NCBI RefSeq assembly: GCF_004114535.1 | Contig: NZ_LBJC01000002.1 | Location: 62,001-126,000, forward strand | DNA: 64,000 nucleotides | Direction of reading: 5' to 3' | Source of the DNA: Bradyrhizobium nanningense | GTDB taxonomy: Bacteria; Pseudomonadota; Alphaproteobacteria; Rhizobiales; Xanthobacteraceae | In this document: in pieces, positions 18,335 through 28,765 of the stretch | How positions within the stretch are numbered: position 1 is the stretch's first letter | Layout of the letters: every line of letters begins with the position of its first letter | The notes under the pieces: generated by a model | The model's database searches: none | The model's input: only the letters and a program-made list of their open reading frames with translations | Told to the model about the DNA's origin: nothing | Program-made: the position numbers and the translations under genes

Positions 18335-19374
18335 ATCGATCAATGCAGCCCAAGTTCAAGGAGTCCGAGGTCCCCCTGCAGGAATCAGATCATGAAATTC
18401 GCTTGCCCGATGGTAACAGGTTTCAGGTTCGGGCCCTTTCGCGGCCGCCTGTATCGCTGCCGCATTCGCAAGCGTGAGTTAGACCTCCTTCAGCCATCAT
18501 CGCTTCGCCCGGCTACATTCCGCTTTGGGCTGCCGATCGAGTACAAACTGCGCAGCAGCTCTAGCTTGAGTTGTTGTGTGCTACCGGAAACATTTTGCCG
18601 ACGCGGGTTTAAGAGGCCCATCATACTCGTACCGAGGAAAGTTACGCTCATCGAGATTAGACGACTGGCAGCGAAGCTCTATTGTACGAGCGTAAACTTT
18701 CGATATCAAAACGTTGGAGCATCTATACCAACGTTTACTACTCTTGCTCATCTTGTCTTGCGTTTCTTCTCCACTGCCTGCCGCGAGCTTGATATTGGCA
18801 AGAGCGCTGATCACAGGCGATGCATCGACCGTCAAGACCGGGTGTTCTGTCCGGAAGTTAACGGTAGGGGTGCTTTCTAGACTAAGAAATTGACGTGAGG
18901 CTTGACCGTGCGCTTGCTTGCATCTCCTCATCCGGCAAATGCATCGATGACTGCGGCCTCAGCTCGTCGTCTCCCAAGCCGTGACGAGACCACGCGTATG
19001 CGTACTTGCGCCTGAGGATAGATAGGAACACAGATCCTCGGCTTCTATCTCGTTGGAGATATAGCCCGGACAAGCGCGCCCTTGCGCTTGCAACGGCGAT
19101 CGCATCCTCTCGCCTGCTTAGGAACATCGCGGATATAAGCCAAGATGCGAGCGTTAGTTGAATTCGATGTTTTGAAGATCAATGCGTTGGCACACTCCAG
19201 TCCAATCTAAATCAATGTATATAGTGTGCTTTCCTACATGATGTGTATGACTGGACCTAACGATCGCTTTCCTCAAATTGCGGGTGGCGCGGGCTTGCTC
19301 ATCTAGGCGTTGCCGAGAAACGGCTCCCACTAGCGTTTCACAGGGCTTTCTTTCCGGCGCAACTACGAGAGACC
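18335..19374. other. Divergent intergenic region between nodM/glmS and noeL
   Basis: About 1 kb with no convincing gene. It must hold the promoters of both flanking genes. I searched by eye for a nod box (AT-N9-GAT repeats, ATCGAAACAATCGATTTTACC-like core) and found none. The clearest structure is the perfect dyad at 18709-18736. nodZ, the usual neighbour of noeL, is absent. Confidence 0.45.
18709..18736. promoter_or_regulatory. Perfect 9-bp dyad, candidate operator
   Basis: AAACGTTGG-N10-CCAACGTTT is a perfect inverted repeat with a 10-base spacer, so the arm centres are 19 bp apart (close to two helical turns). It lies 375 bases upstream of the nodM start and 640 upstream of noeL. No U-run follows either arm, so a protein-binding operator is more likely than a terminator. 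Confidence 0.45.
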
Positions 19375-20460
19375 ATGACGGCTCAAGACTCAAAGCGGCG
19401 CGTTGCGCTGATCACCGGCGTCACCGGGCAGGACGGAGCATATCTCGCCGAGTATTTGCTCGGTCTCGGCTACGACGTGCACGGGATCAAGCGCCGATCG
19501 TCCTCGTTCAACACCGCGCGCGTCGATCATCTCTACCAGGATCCGCATGCCGGCAGCGTGCCGTTCCTGATGCACTATGGCGACATGACGGATTCGACCA
19601 ATCTGATCCGGCTGGTGCAGCAGATCCGGCCGACCGAGATCTATAACCTGGCCGCCCAGAGCCACGTCCAGGTCAGTTTCGAGAGCCCGGAATACACCGC
19701 CAACGCCGACGCAATCGGCGTTCTGCGCCTTTTGGAAGCGATCCGCATCCTCGGCATGGAAAAGGAGACGCGGTTCTACCAGGCCTCTACCTCGGAGCTT
19801 TACGGGCTCGTGCAAGAGGTGCCGCAGAAGGAAACCACGCCATTCTATCCGCGCTCGCCCTATGGCGTCGCCAAGCTTTATGGCTACTGGATCACGGTGA
19901 ACTACCGTGAGGCCTATGGCATTTTCGCCAGCAACGGCATCCTTTTCAACCATGAGAGCCCGACCCGCGGCGAGACCTTCGTGTCGCGCAAGATCACGCG
20001 CGCCGTCGCCCGCATCGAGGTCGGCCTCGATAACACGCTCTATCTCGGCAATCTGGACGCCAAGCGCGACTGGGGTCATGCCCGCGACTATGTCGATGGC
20101 ATGCACAGGATCCTGCAGGTCGACGAGCCCGGCGACTTCGTGCTCGCGACCGGCGAGACGCGGTCGGTCCGCGAGTTCGTCGAGGTGGCGTTTGCCGAGG
20201 TCGGGCGCAGCATCGAATGGCGCGGCAGGGGGGTCGAGGAGGTCGGCGTGGACAAGGCCTCCGGCAAGACCCTGGTGCAGATCGATCCCACCTATTTCCG
20301 TCCGACCGAGGTTGATCTCTTGATCGGTGACGCCAGCAAGGCGCGCGTGCAGCTCGGCTGGGCTCCGAAGACGCCGTTCTCGCAACTGGTGAAGGAAATG
20401 GTCGCCAGCGATCTCGTCGAAGCCATGCAGGATGCGACCAATGGCAAGCACAGCGTTTGA
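19375..20460 (+). CDS. noeL: GDP-mannose 4,6-dehydratase NoeL
   Basis: Converts GDP-D-mannose to GDP-4-keto-6-deoxymannose, first step to GDP-L-fucose. A Rossmann SDR enzyme: the [22 protein letters not shown] dinucleotide motif appears near residue 13 ([19 protein letters not shown]), then KRRSSSFNT, the [13 protein letters not shown] segment, catalytic T/S-Y-K as STSELYG and [15 protein letters not shown], and the [14 protein letters not shown] substrate loop. At 361 aa it is normal length. It overlaps nolK by 20 bases, so the two form an operon. In bradyrhizobia this pair supplies GDP-fucose for NodZ to fucosylate the reducing end of Nod factor. A general polysaccharide role cannot be excluded. 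Confidence 0.87.
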   Translation: MTAQDSKRRVALITGVTGQDGAYLAEYLLGLGYDVHGIKRRSSSFNTARVDHLYQDPHAGSVPFLMHYGDMTDSTNLIRLVQQIRPTEIYNLAAQSHVQVSFESPEYTANADAIGVLRLLEAIRILGMEKETRFYQASTSELYGLVQEVPQKETTPFYPRSPYGVAKLYGYWITVNYREAYGIFASNGILFNHESPTRGETFVSRKITRAVARIEVGLDNTLYLGNLDAKRDWGHARDYVDGMHRILQVDEPGDFVLATGETRSVREFVEVAFAEVGRSIEWRGRGVEEVGVDKASGKTLVQIDPTYFRPTEVDLLIGDASKARVQLGWAPKTPFSQLVKEMVASDLVEAMQDATNGKHSV

Positions 20461-21418
20461 ACTGAAGGGTAAGACGGTTTTCGTTGCGGGCCATCGCGGC
20501 ATGGTCGGCGCGGCGCTGATGCGCCGGCTAGCACGCGAACAGGCCGATCTCTTGACGGTGCCGCGCAGCGAGCTCGACTTGCGCGACCAGGCCGCGGTGA
20601 ACGCCTGGTTTGCCGCGAAGCGGCCGCAAGCCGTGTTCCTCGCCGCCGCCAAGGTCGGCGGCATCGTCGCTAACAACGCGCTGCGCGCCGAGTTTCTCCA
20701 CGACAATCTGGCGATATCGAGCAACGTGATCCAGGCGGCGCATGCCAATGGGTGCGAGAAGCTGATGTTCTTCGGCTCCTCCTGCATCTATCCGCGCTTG
20801 GCGCCGCAGCCGCTGCGAGAGGATTTGATATTGACCGGCCCGCTGGAACCGACCAACGAACCCTATGCCATCGCCAAGATCGCCGGCATCAAGATGGCCG
20901 AGGCCTATCGCAGTCAGTACGGCGCCGATTTCATCAGCGTGATGCCGACTAATCTCTACGGCCCCGGGGACAATTATCACCCCGAATACAGCCACGTCGT
21001 CGCCGCGCTGATCCGCCGCTTCCACGAGGCCAAGATTTCGGGCAGCCGCAACGTCGTGGTGTGGGGCACCGGCACGCCGCGCCGCGAATTCCTCTATGTC
21101 GATGATCTCGCCGATGCCTGCATCCATCTGATGAAGACCTATTCCTCGTCGGAACTGGTCAATATCGGTAGCGGCGAGGACATCAGCATCGCCGACTTCG
21201 CACTCATGGTGGCGGCCGCCGTCGGCTTTCGAGGTGAGATCAGCTTCGATACGTCGCGCCCGGACGGCACGCCGCGCAAGCTGCTCGACGTGCGTCGGCT
21301 GTCCGGGCTCGGCTGGCGCGCTACGACTTCGCTAAAGGATGGCATTCAGCTGGCATACCGGGCCTATCGGGCTGACAGCGACGGACGGCACCAGAGTGAT
21401 TCGCTTGTTCCCAGATAA
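20441..21418 (+). CDS. nolK: GDP-L-fucose synthase NolK
   Basis: Epimerase/reductase that finishes GDP-L-fucose synthesis from the NoeL product. An SDR protein with [14 protein letters not shown] at the N-terminus, [12 protein letters not shown], the SSCIYP motif, catalytic YAIAKIAG and [12 protein letters not shown] near residue 170. I take the second ATG (20441, [10 protein letters not shown]), which has AGGA eight bases upstream, rather than the ATG at 20432; both lie inside noeL. The product is 325 aa, family-typical. Overlap with noeL indicates coupled translation. Downstream 21419-21691 holds no recognisable gene. Confidence 0.87.
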   Translation: MASTAFELKGKTVFVAGHRGMVGAALMRRLAREQADLLTVPRSELDLRDQAAVNAWFAAKRPQAVFLAAAKVGGIVANNALRAEFLHDNLAISSNVIQAAHANGCEKLMFFGSSCIYPRLAPQPLREDLILTGPLEPTNEPYAIAKIAGIKMAEAYRSQYGADFISVMPTNLYGPGDNYHPEYSHVVAALIRRFHEAKISGSRNVVVWGTGTPRREFLYVDDLADACIHLMKTYSSSELVNIGSGEDISIADFALMVAAAVGFRGEISFDTSRPDGTPRKLLDVRRLSGLGWRATTSLKDGIQLAYRAYRADSDGRHQSDSLVPR

Positions 21419-21691
21419 GGGGGCGATCCTACGATCAACCGGCGGTGAACGTCCGGCCTAGCAGACACGCCGCTCTCGTAACGATCAATCTTGCTTCGCA
21501 AGTTGACGAACCTTCATTGTCAACAACTGCCCTCAGCTCGCCGCCAAGAACCCCTGCCGACTTGCAGGAAAAGGAGAATGATCATGATCGAGACGTACTG
21601 CCAGCACTTGAGAGCTCATCGACTTTAAATCTCAAACGCCGACGGACGATCACTAGCCGGAAGCTGCGCTCCCTTCCTCTTGACCAATGCC

Positions 21692-22831
21692 TTAGCGATG
21701 GTCGGTCATCATCCTCGCCGACAGCATCACGATCGACATGAGCGCGCCTAACATCCCGAACGCCATGGGCAAGCCAAAGATGTGTGCGATGAGCCCGATG
21801 CCGGCCGGCCCGACGAGTATACCCGCGTAGCCGCCTGTGGTGATGACCGCGATCGCTATGCCTGCTGGCATCACGTTCTGTTTGCCGGCGCGTCGACACA
21901 GTACGGGGACAACATTTGAAATACCCAATCCGATAAGCAGGAACCCTGCCATAGCAATCAACGCAACGCGCGCGGCCACCACGGCCAAGAAGCCTGTTAC
22001 CATTAGCACAGTCCCGAGCATCAATGTGGCACGGTCGCCGATTCGCGCCACCACGGCATCTCCGCTGAGACGCCCTGCGGCCATGGCGATTGAGAAGAGC
22101 ATATAACCAATGCCCCCGTGCGCCTCCGCTAGAAGATCTCGTTCAACGAGAAGCAAAGCGCTCCAATCGAGCATTGCACCTTCTACAAGAAAGGTGATAC
22201 CCGCGAGCACCGCTATGAGCAACACACTGCGGTGGGGCAAGACAAATAATGGCCCCTGCTGTCTCGAACCCGTCGCCAGCAACCTCGGCCAGGCCGTCAC
22301 AATCGCGATCGTTACTAACGCCGAACAGACCAGCGTCGAGAGAAGCGAGCCACACTGCAGCGAGACGAACAACGTGACCGCGGCAGAGCCGGTGACTTCC
22401 CCAATGCTGTACCGGGCGTGGAAGCCGGACATCAATAGACGGCCCGTGGCGCGCTCCAGTTCAATCGCATGGATGTTCATGGCTACATCGATCGAGCCGA
22501 GTGAAACGCCGAAAGCAAATAGCGTGGCACCGAGCCTTACAGGTGTGTCGGAAATTGCAAGGCACGGCAGGATGATCGCGAGTCCAAGTCCACCCGCGAG
22601 GATAATGGGCTTGCTGCCGTAACGCGAATTCAACACGCTGGTCAAAAGCATCGCGACGACGGATCCCGTTCCGAGACAGAGCAGCAGTAGACCAAGCATG
22701 CGGTCATCCGCCGCGAGCCGCTCCTTGGCTAGTGGCACCAAAGGCGCCCAGGCCGCGAGGCCGAATCCGGCCACAAAAAATGTCAGGCGTGTCCCAAGCA
22801 GGCCGGCAGACAAATTGGCACATGGTATCAC
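21692..22831 (-). CDS. MFS transporter (YbjJ-like group)
   Basis: A 379-aa integral membrane protein with about twelve hydrophobic helices and major facilitator features: the loop 2-3 motif appears in reduced form (NSRYGSKPIILAGG), and GFHARYSIGEVTGSA plus AAGRLSGDAVVARIGDR resemble the YbjJ/FucP-like branch. The substrate cannot be inferred. It is convergent with nolK and has no operon partners, so a role in Nod-factor or sugar export is not supported. Start at the ATG at 22831 is the only early in-frame choice and places the first helix at residue 8. Confidence 0.8.
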   Translation of the reverse strand: MIPCANLSAGLLGTRLTFFVAGFGLAAWAPLVPLAKERLAADDRMLGLLLLCLGTGSVVAMLLTSVLNSRYGSKPIILAGGLGLAIILPCLAISDTPVRLGATLFAFGVSLGSIDVAMNIHAIELERATGRLLMSGFHARYSIGEVTGSAAVTLFVSLQCGSLLSTLVCSALVTIAIVTAWPRLLATGSRQQGPLFVLPHRSVLLIAVLAGITFLVEGAMLDWSALLLVERDLLAEAHGGIGYMLFSIAMAAGRLSGDAVVARIGDRATLMLGTVLMVTGFLAVVAARVALIAMAGFLLIGLGISNVVPVLCRRAGKQNVMPAGIAIAVITTGGYAGILVGPAGIGLIAHIFGLPMAFGMLGALMSIVMLSARMMTDHR

Positions 22832-23601
22832 GGACGCTCCTGAGAGAACGGACTCGCGGGCGCGGCGCCCCTCATCCTGCGTGCGTCGCCTGCGAGCGAC
22901 GCGCGGCTCGACGATGATGGCCTCAGTTGACGTCCTTCATCCCTGCAAATGCGATGCCGTCACGAATACTGAACTGCGTCGTCACACGGAGAGCGACAAG
23001 GGGGTGATCCTCGAGCCCCTGGGGATGGCGGTGTTTCGGCCAATCTCTCCCGGATGAGCTGGCCATACGAGGGCGATAGTTTTTGCTTGTCTGCGACAGC
23101 TGGATCGCAACACTCAGTATGGCTTGTCGCAACGCCTACAAAGCCGACGGCGCCCCACGCCTCTATGTAGTTGGGGCTAACACGGCCGTAGTTTTTCCGA
23201 CAACTTTGCACAATCGGAAGCTCTCATCACGAGTGGCGGCGCTGTCTCGCGAGATCACTACAACGAGCCCCGCTACCACGCGCAAGCGGCCAATGTCGGC
23301 CCCGATGCTTTTGATATTCGTTCGTCCTGGTTTCCGGCCGCCAGATGGTTCCCGCCATTGGGCCTAAGTTCGTTTGTTCTGGGCCACCGCCGGGAACAGC
23401 CATTTCGAGTGGCATGGCGGCAACATCAGCCTCCAACAGTTCAGGGGTGTCCTGCGATCCCGGATTCCTGGCACCGGTGGGCTGGGAAGTCTGGAGCAAT
23501 CAACCAGATTTGCATGCCATCATTATCGCCGCCGAAGAGGGCGGCGTCGATCAGGTCCAGGACGCGCGCTCATTCGATACCGAGTTGCCCGCCGGCATCG
23601 T
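22832..23601. other. Gene-free stretch
   Basis: Several overlapping short ORFs on both strands, none with a recognisable domain or good ribosome site. Stops break every frame in the 23.0-23.6 kb part. No RNA gene seen. Confidence 0.35.
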
Positions 23602-24310
23602 TCAAGCGCCTATATCCGCAGTTCGCCGAGACCGTCGCTTTGACCAGATTGGATTGTGCGTTGTAAAGAACAAGTATAGCAGGCAGAGATCGATCAGTAT
23701 CGCCGCCGCCATCACGCTATAAGCCCAGGCGCTCTGCACTAGATCGACCTCAATCAGCACCCGTGACAAACCGAAGCCCACGATCCAAGCATCAAAGCTC
23801 ATACAGATGCGTCGGAATATCTCCGGATCAAGCCGGCGAATGACGTAGGACCCCAGCGGGACGCCAAGCATGACACTCGGTACAAAAACATAGAGCAAGC
23901 TGCCGCTTTCGTAAATGAACAAGCCGAGCTGATAGTAGACGAAGGCGGTAACGCTCGATTCCACCACGCGAACCAGCGCTAGGCCGGGGCGAAATTCGTG
24001 TTTGACCAAGCCCTGGTTGTTAAACAGCATCGCTATGGGAGGCCCGGAGATTGTCGTCAGCGAACAGAGAGCGCCCAGCATCCACCCGAACGGCAGGCCG
24101 ATCAGCCAGCTTGCTCCGATAGGGCGGCGCCAACCCGTTGACGAAGACCTCGATGATGACAATGGCGGGGTTGAGAATGCGATTGGTGTAGAAAACTAAC
24201 GCAAAGGGTACAGTGAGCGACGAAAAGCCGTAGCCAATGGCTCCATTTACAAACGCAGCAAAAAACGTCGTTGCGGCCAGAAACCAGATAGCAGCATCAA
24301 ACTCAGGCAT
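23602..24310 (-). pseudogene. TauE/SafE-family permease, frameshifted
   Basis: The N-terminal 60 residues (MPEFDAAIWFLAATTFFAAFVNGAIGYGF... to IVIIEVFVNGLA) are in one frame. The remainder (from RPIGASWLIGLPFGWMLGAL to the stop at 23602) is in another, with the switch near 24120-24135. The second half contains TTISGPPIAMLF and VPSVMLGVPLGSYVIRRLDP, typical of this sulfite/sulfonate-exporter family. The middle of the family domain (roughly helices 3-4) also seems shortened, so both a frameshift and a small deletion are likely. It is probably a dead gene. From 24311 to 24997 I see nothing convincing. Confidence 0.75.
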
Positions 24311-24997
24311 TTCCTTAATTTTCCCACTCCGGAGGGCGTCGGGTCACACGTCGGGGAGCCAGCGCGGCCATTGGTCATCGGGTTGCGGCAGATTCTGATC
24401 ATTCGCTTAGCAGCTCCGCCCGTCTTCACAATGACAGCGGCCGTTTTTGCGTTCAGCAGTCGCTCTTGTTCTCGACTTCGATCGTGCAACGCAAACTGTG
24501 CTGCACTTCCCGGTACCCGGCAACGATCATTCAGCCAAAACGCGTCGGCTTGTTTCTCGGCTTGTCGATCAATGGTCCTCGTATCGAAAGCCGTAAGTGC
24601 GTCGGTCATGGGTACGGGGCCGTTCCCAGGGAATTGAACTCGTCTCGACCCCTAAGCGGTTCAGCGCCATCATTTTTCAGCTAGCAACGCGACGCGGTTA
24701 GACGGAAGCAAACAATTCTCCTTCAAGAGCCCTGGGATAAATAGCAACGCACCTTTTGTCAGGCGAGGATCAATTCCCTTCTCCCCCGGCGATGTCGAGC
24801 TTGGGCATTCCGCTGCCTTGAAATGCACGGTGCAATACACCTTAGCGGAGCAGCCGGGGATCACCGATGTGTTCTTCCGAGCCCCCGATAGCCGCCAAGC
24901 TCGGCACCACGGCGTGAAGATCTCAATGCGTAACGGAGCGTGAAGCGATCGCAGGCTCCCTCGCTTGCCACAGAGCGAACCTGGATTGAATTCATCG

Positions 24998-27900
24998 TCA
25001 TTGCTTGGCCAGCTGGGAATCAGCCGCGCCGGTGAGGCCGAACGCCGCGGCGTTCTTCGCGCGGCCGGAGCTCGCATCGGCGCGGTGGTCGGACGCGAAC
25101 ACGACATAGACCGCCGGCAGCACGAAAAGCGTGAACAGCGTGCCGACAGTCATGCCAGCGACGAGCACGAGCCCAATCGAGAAGCGGCTCGCGGCGCCAG
25201 CTCCAGTTGCAGTCAACAAGGGTATGAAGCCCGTGACCATTGCCGCCGTAGTCATCAAGATTGGACGCAGTCGGACGCGCGCCGCCATCTCTATAGCCGA
25301 GCGACGGTCAAGTCTCTCCTTGAGCTGCAGCTCATTGGCGAACTCAACCATCAGGATGCCGTGCTTGGAAATCAACCCAACCAGCGTCAACAGTCCGACC
25401 TGGGTGTAGATGTTCATAGTGGCCCAGCCAAAAAATGGCGGGATCAAGGCACCCACGATTGCCATCGGTACGCTGATCATGATGATGAGGGGATCGCGCA
25501 GACTTTCGAACTGCGCCGCAAGCACCAAGAATATGATGATGATTGCAAATGCAAAGGTAATCGCCAGTTGGTTACCCTCGTACACGTATTGGCGGGCGTC
25601 GGCCAGAAAGTCGTGGCTGAAGCCTGCGGGCAGTTTCTTTGCCTCGGCTTCCAGGAAGTCCACAGCCTGACCGATCGTGACGCCAGGCATCGGCACGGCC
25701 TGAAAGGTCGCGCAGTTGAGCTGATTGTAGTGGGTGAGAGCGTTCGGATCGGTCGCAGTCTCGATGGAGACTACGGTAGAGAGCGGGAGCATCGAGCCCG
25801 TCGCAGTCTTCACATAATAGCTCCCGATTGCTTGCGGCGCCAGGCGTTCCTGACGTGGGACCTGCGGGATCACCTGGTAGGAACGACCCTGCAAATTGAA
25901 GCGATTGACGTAGTTTCCGCCAAGTAAAGTGGCGAGCGCGCTACCGATAGTCTGCATGGTGATGCCAAGCTCGTTGGCTTTGGACCGATCAACCTTAATT
26001 CGTGCCACCGGCTGGTTGAACTCGAGGTCGGAGTCGCTCACCATGAACAGACCGCTCTTGCGCGCGACTTCCTTCAGCTTCGACATCTGCTCGTAAACGG
26101 ATTGGAAGCCAACCGTCGAATTAATCACCATCTGCACCGGTAGGCCACCCGAACCGCCCGGAAGCGGAGGCAAGCTAAAGGCAAACGCGTTAATGCCTTC
26201 GATTTTGGACAGCTCGGCTTGAACAAGGGATTTTAGTACAATCGATGATCGCGTGCGCTCGTTCCACGGCTTGAGCAACATGCCGGCCATCCCACTCTGC
26301 TGGCCGCTGATGCCATTGAGCACGAAGCTCAAGTCACTCTCTGGAAATTTCTTGAACGCATTTTCAAGTTTGGTGCCGTAATAGTCGAGGTAGTCGATAT
26401 TGGCGTATTTCGGCGCCTTCGTTAGCGCGAATACGATACCTTGATCCTCCTCCGGCGCCAGCTCCTTGGAAATATTCATATAGAGAAAACCGACAAGGCC
26501 TAACATGGTCAGCGCAAATAGGCCGGTAATTGGGCGATAGTCGAGCGAGCGGTCGAGCTTGCGGCCGTACCATCGTGTTATGGCGCCGAACCCGCGGTTC
26601 ACAAGCCTTGCAAATCGCCCCCCCTCGGCGCGCCTCAGGAAGAGCGAGCACATCATGGGCGACAGCGTCAAAGCGATCACGCCCGACACGATCACAGCTC
26701 CCGCCAGCGTAAACGCGAATTCGCGGAACAGCGCACCGGTGAGGCCGCCGAGAAACCCGATCGGTGCATATACCGCAGCCAAGGTGATCGTCATGGAGAT
26801 AACGGGACCGACGATCTCGCGCGCGCCCCTTGTAGCAGCCAGTAGGGGCGTCGCACCTTCTTCTAAATGGCGATGAATGTTCTCCACCACCACGATCGCG
26901 TCGTCGACCACGAGACCGATCGCGAGAACCATCGCAAGGAGAGTCAGGAGATTGAATGAAAACCCCAGCGCGAGCATCATGCTGCAGACACCCACGAGCG
27001 ACAACGGAATAGTGACTACAGGAATGATGACCGACCGCAGCGAGGCCAGGAACAGAAAGATCACGATCACCACGACCACGACAGCCTCGATGAGCGTCTT
27101 CTCCACTTCATCGATCGATGATTGAATAAACTGGGTGGAGTCGTAGGCCACTTTCATCCTCAGCGACGGCGGCAGGTTACGCTCCATTTCTGGAAACAGC
27201 GCTCGGACGCCTCGCACTATGTTTAGCGGATTGCCTTGCGGGCTCGCCTGCACGCCGATGAAGACCGCGTGCTCGCCGTTCATCGCGACGCTAGTGTCTG
27301 TCGTCTGCGCGGCAAGCTCGACTACTGCAATGTCTTCCATGCGCACAAAGCCACCGTCATTGGCTTTGACGATCATCCGCTTGAAATCATCCACACTCCG
27401 CAGATCCGTATTTGCCGTGACATCGGAGATAGTGAAATAGCCCTTGGCCTGGCCCGCCGCGGCCTGGAAGTTATTGGCGGCGATTGCAGCCGAAACCTCA
27501 GCCGGCGACACGCCATGCCCAGCCATTTTCGCAGGATCGAGCCATAGCCGCATTGCAAAACTCTGGCCGCCCAGGATGTCTGCCGCTGCAACCCCGTCGA
27601 CGGTTGAGATAACCGGTTGCACGACCCGCGAGAGGTAGTCGGTTATCGCGCTGGCCGCCAGCTCCTCGCTGGAGAAAGCGATATACATAACAGCAGTGGT
27701 CTGACCGCTCGACTTCGTGACCACCGGATCGTTTGATTCCTTCGGGATTAGGTATCTGACTGAGTTGACCTTCGAGAGCACCTCCGTGAGCGCTTCGTTT
27801 GGATCGAAATTCAGCTTGATGTAGACTTGGATCGTCGAGGCACCAAGCACAGACGAGGAACTGATGTAGTCGACGCCTTCGGCGGACGCGACTGCTTGCT

Positions 27901-28102
27901 CCAGGGGAGTGGTGATGAACCCCTGGATCGTGTCGGCAGAGGCGCCAGGATAGACAGTCGTGATATTGATGACCGTATTGGATAGCTTCGGATATTGCCG
28001 GATCGGCAGTAGGGTGGCGGCGCGCAAGCCGATCAGCAAGATCAGGAGACTGACGACGATTGACAATACCGGACGTTTGATGAAAAGCGCGGTAAATGCC
28101 AT
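24998..28102 (-). CDS. RND-family efflux transporter, inner-membrane pump subunit
   Basis: A proton-driven resistance-nodulation-division pump of the HAE1 (AcrB/NolG-like) type. I start it at 28102 (MAFTALFIKRPVLS), the standard N-terminus; the extra 14 residues upstream are atypical. Twelve helices with two large periplasmic loops are visible. Key motifs: RPVLSIVVSLLILLIG, the helix-4 proton relay AIGLVVDDAIVVVEN, EFAFTLAGAVIVSGVIALTLSP, and in the second half TQVGLLTLVGLISKHGILMVEFAN. At 1034 aa it is complete. RND pumps normally work with a membrane-fusion protein encoded upstream; none is present, so the partner is elsewhere or lost. Resemblance to NolG is possible but cannot be decided by eye. 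Confidence 0.88.
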   Translation of the reverse strand: MAFTALFIKRPVLSIVVSLLILLIGLRAATLLPIRQYPKLSNTVINITTVYPGASADTIQGFITTPLEQAVASAEGVDYISSSSVLGASTIQVYIKLNFDPNEALTEVLSKVNSVRYLIPKESNDPVVTKSSGQTTAVMYIAFSSEELAASAITDYLSRVVQPVISTVDGVAAADILGGQSFAMRLWLDPAKMAGHGVSPAEVSAAIAANNFQAAAGQAKGYFTISDVTANTDLRSVDDFKRMIVKANDGGFVRMEDIAVVELAAQTTDTSVAMNGEHAVFIGVQASPQGNPLNIVRGVRALFPEMERNLPPSLRMKVAYDSTQFIQSSIDEVEKTLIEAVVVVVIVIFLFLASLRSVIIPVVTIPLSLVGVCSMMLALGFSFNLLTLLAMVLAIGLVVDDAIVVVENIHRHLEEGATPLLAATRGAREIVGPVISMTITLAAVYAPIGFLGGLTGALFREFAFTLAGAVIVSGVIALTLSPMMCSLFLRRAEGGRFARLVNRGFGAITRWYGRKLDRSLDYRPITGLFALTMLGLVGFLYMNISKELAPEEDQGIVFALTKAPKYANIDYLDYYGTKLENAFKKFPESDLSFVLNGISGQQSGMAGMLLKPWNERTRSSIVLKSLVQAELSKIEGINAFAFSLPPLPGGSGGLPVQMVINSTVGFQSVYEQMSKLKEVARKSGLFMVSDSDLEFNQPVARIKVDRSKANELGITMQTIGSALATLLGGNYVNRFNLQGRSYQVIPQVPRQERLAPQAIGSYYVKTATGSMLPLSTVVSIETATDPNALTHYNQLNCATFQAVPMPGVTIGQAVDFLEAEAKKLPAGFSHDFLADARQYVYEGNQLAITFAFAIIIIFLVLAAQFESLRDPLIIMISVPMAIVGALIPPFFGWATMNIYTQVGLLTLVGLISKHGILMVEFANELQLKERLDRRSAIEMAARVRLRPILMTTAAMVTGFIPLLTATGAGAASRFSIGLVLVAGMTVGTLFTLFVLPAVYVVFASDHRADASSGRAKNAAAFGLTGAADSQLAKQ

Positions 28103-28765
28103 GTCGACTCGTATTTCCGGAGTGGGATGTAAATTTGCCAGCAACTTACTATGGCAATGATCGGCAACGCGGCGACTGTGCTAGAGCCCCAGCTACGAAG
28201 TCCCTGCCCTTTTTGCGTGCACTCGGCCAAAGATTCGAACCAAGATGTTCGTCTTAACAACTGATTGGAACGCAACGACTTCTAGCAAGGCGTTAGTTCA
28301 GGCTTCGCACTGTCCCGCAGACCGAACGATCCAGGTTCGACGTCGAAAGTACAAACGATCTGACCGGTGCTCAACTCTACAAAGGTAAGTGGGTGATATA
28401 GCCTCGGCTGCAAAGCACTATACCAAGGTTTGTCGAATTGGCCGGTGATCTCCGTCGCAAGACTTGCGGGTTGCCGGACACACAGTTCACGGCCTTACAT
28501 ATTCCGTGGGCACGCGATGTCGCTTCGCTACTCGCCGAACAAAGTCCTCTCGGAGCTCGCCCTCTGCTGCCAGCTCGATACACCTCTCAGAATAGTGCCT
28601 GAACGTTTCTGTCAGCTGACTAAGCTGTGCGCGGCTTGGCCACGCCTTGCGCTACCGAGTTGGCAACGCCAGGATTACTTGTCGATCAGCGCGTTGAGCC
28701 AACGTAGGCGGCCGCACATAGCATCGCGGGGAGCCGCAGTGGACTGTCGGCGGCTTTGAGCCGTG
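28103..28765. other. Non-coding or decayed stretch upstream of the RND gene
   Basis: No intact gene. On the minus strand near 28510-28620 a short frame reads FRHYSERCIELAAEGELR and continues plausibly for some 20 residues before a stop; it looks protein-like but I cannot name it. Likely another relic. Confidence 0.3.

Noticed and set aside
18335..19374. nod box before nodM or noeL
   Set aside because: ATATCAAAACG...ACCAACG around 18703-18733 resembles part of a nod box but the spacing between the AAAC and ACCAA parts is about four bases too long and the ATCCA/GATG parts are missing.
19390..20787. 465-codon minus-strand ORF opposite noeL/nolK
   Set aside because: Shadow frame with no domain; noeL and nolK motifs are unambiguous.
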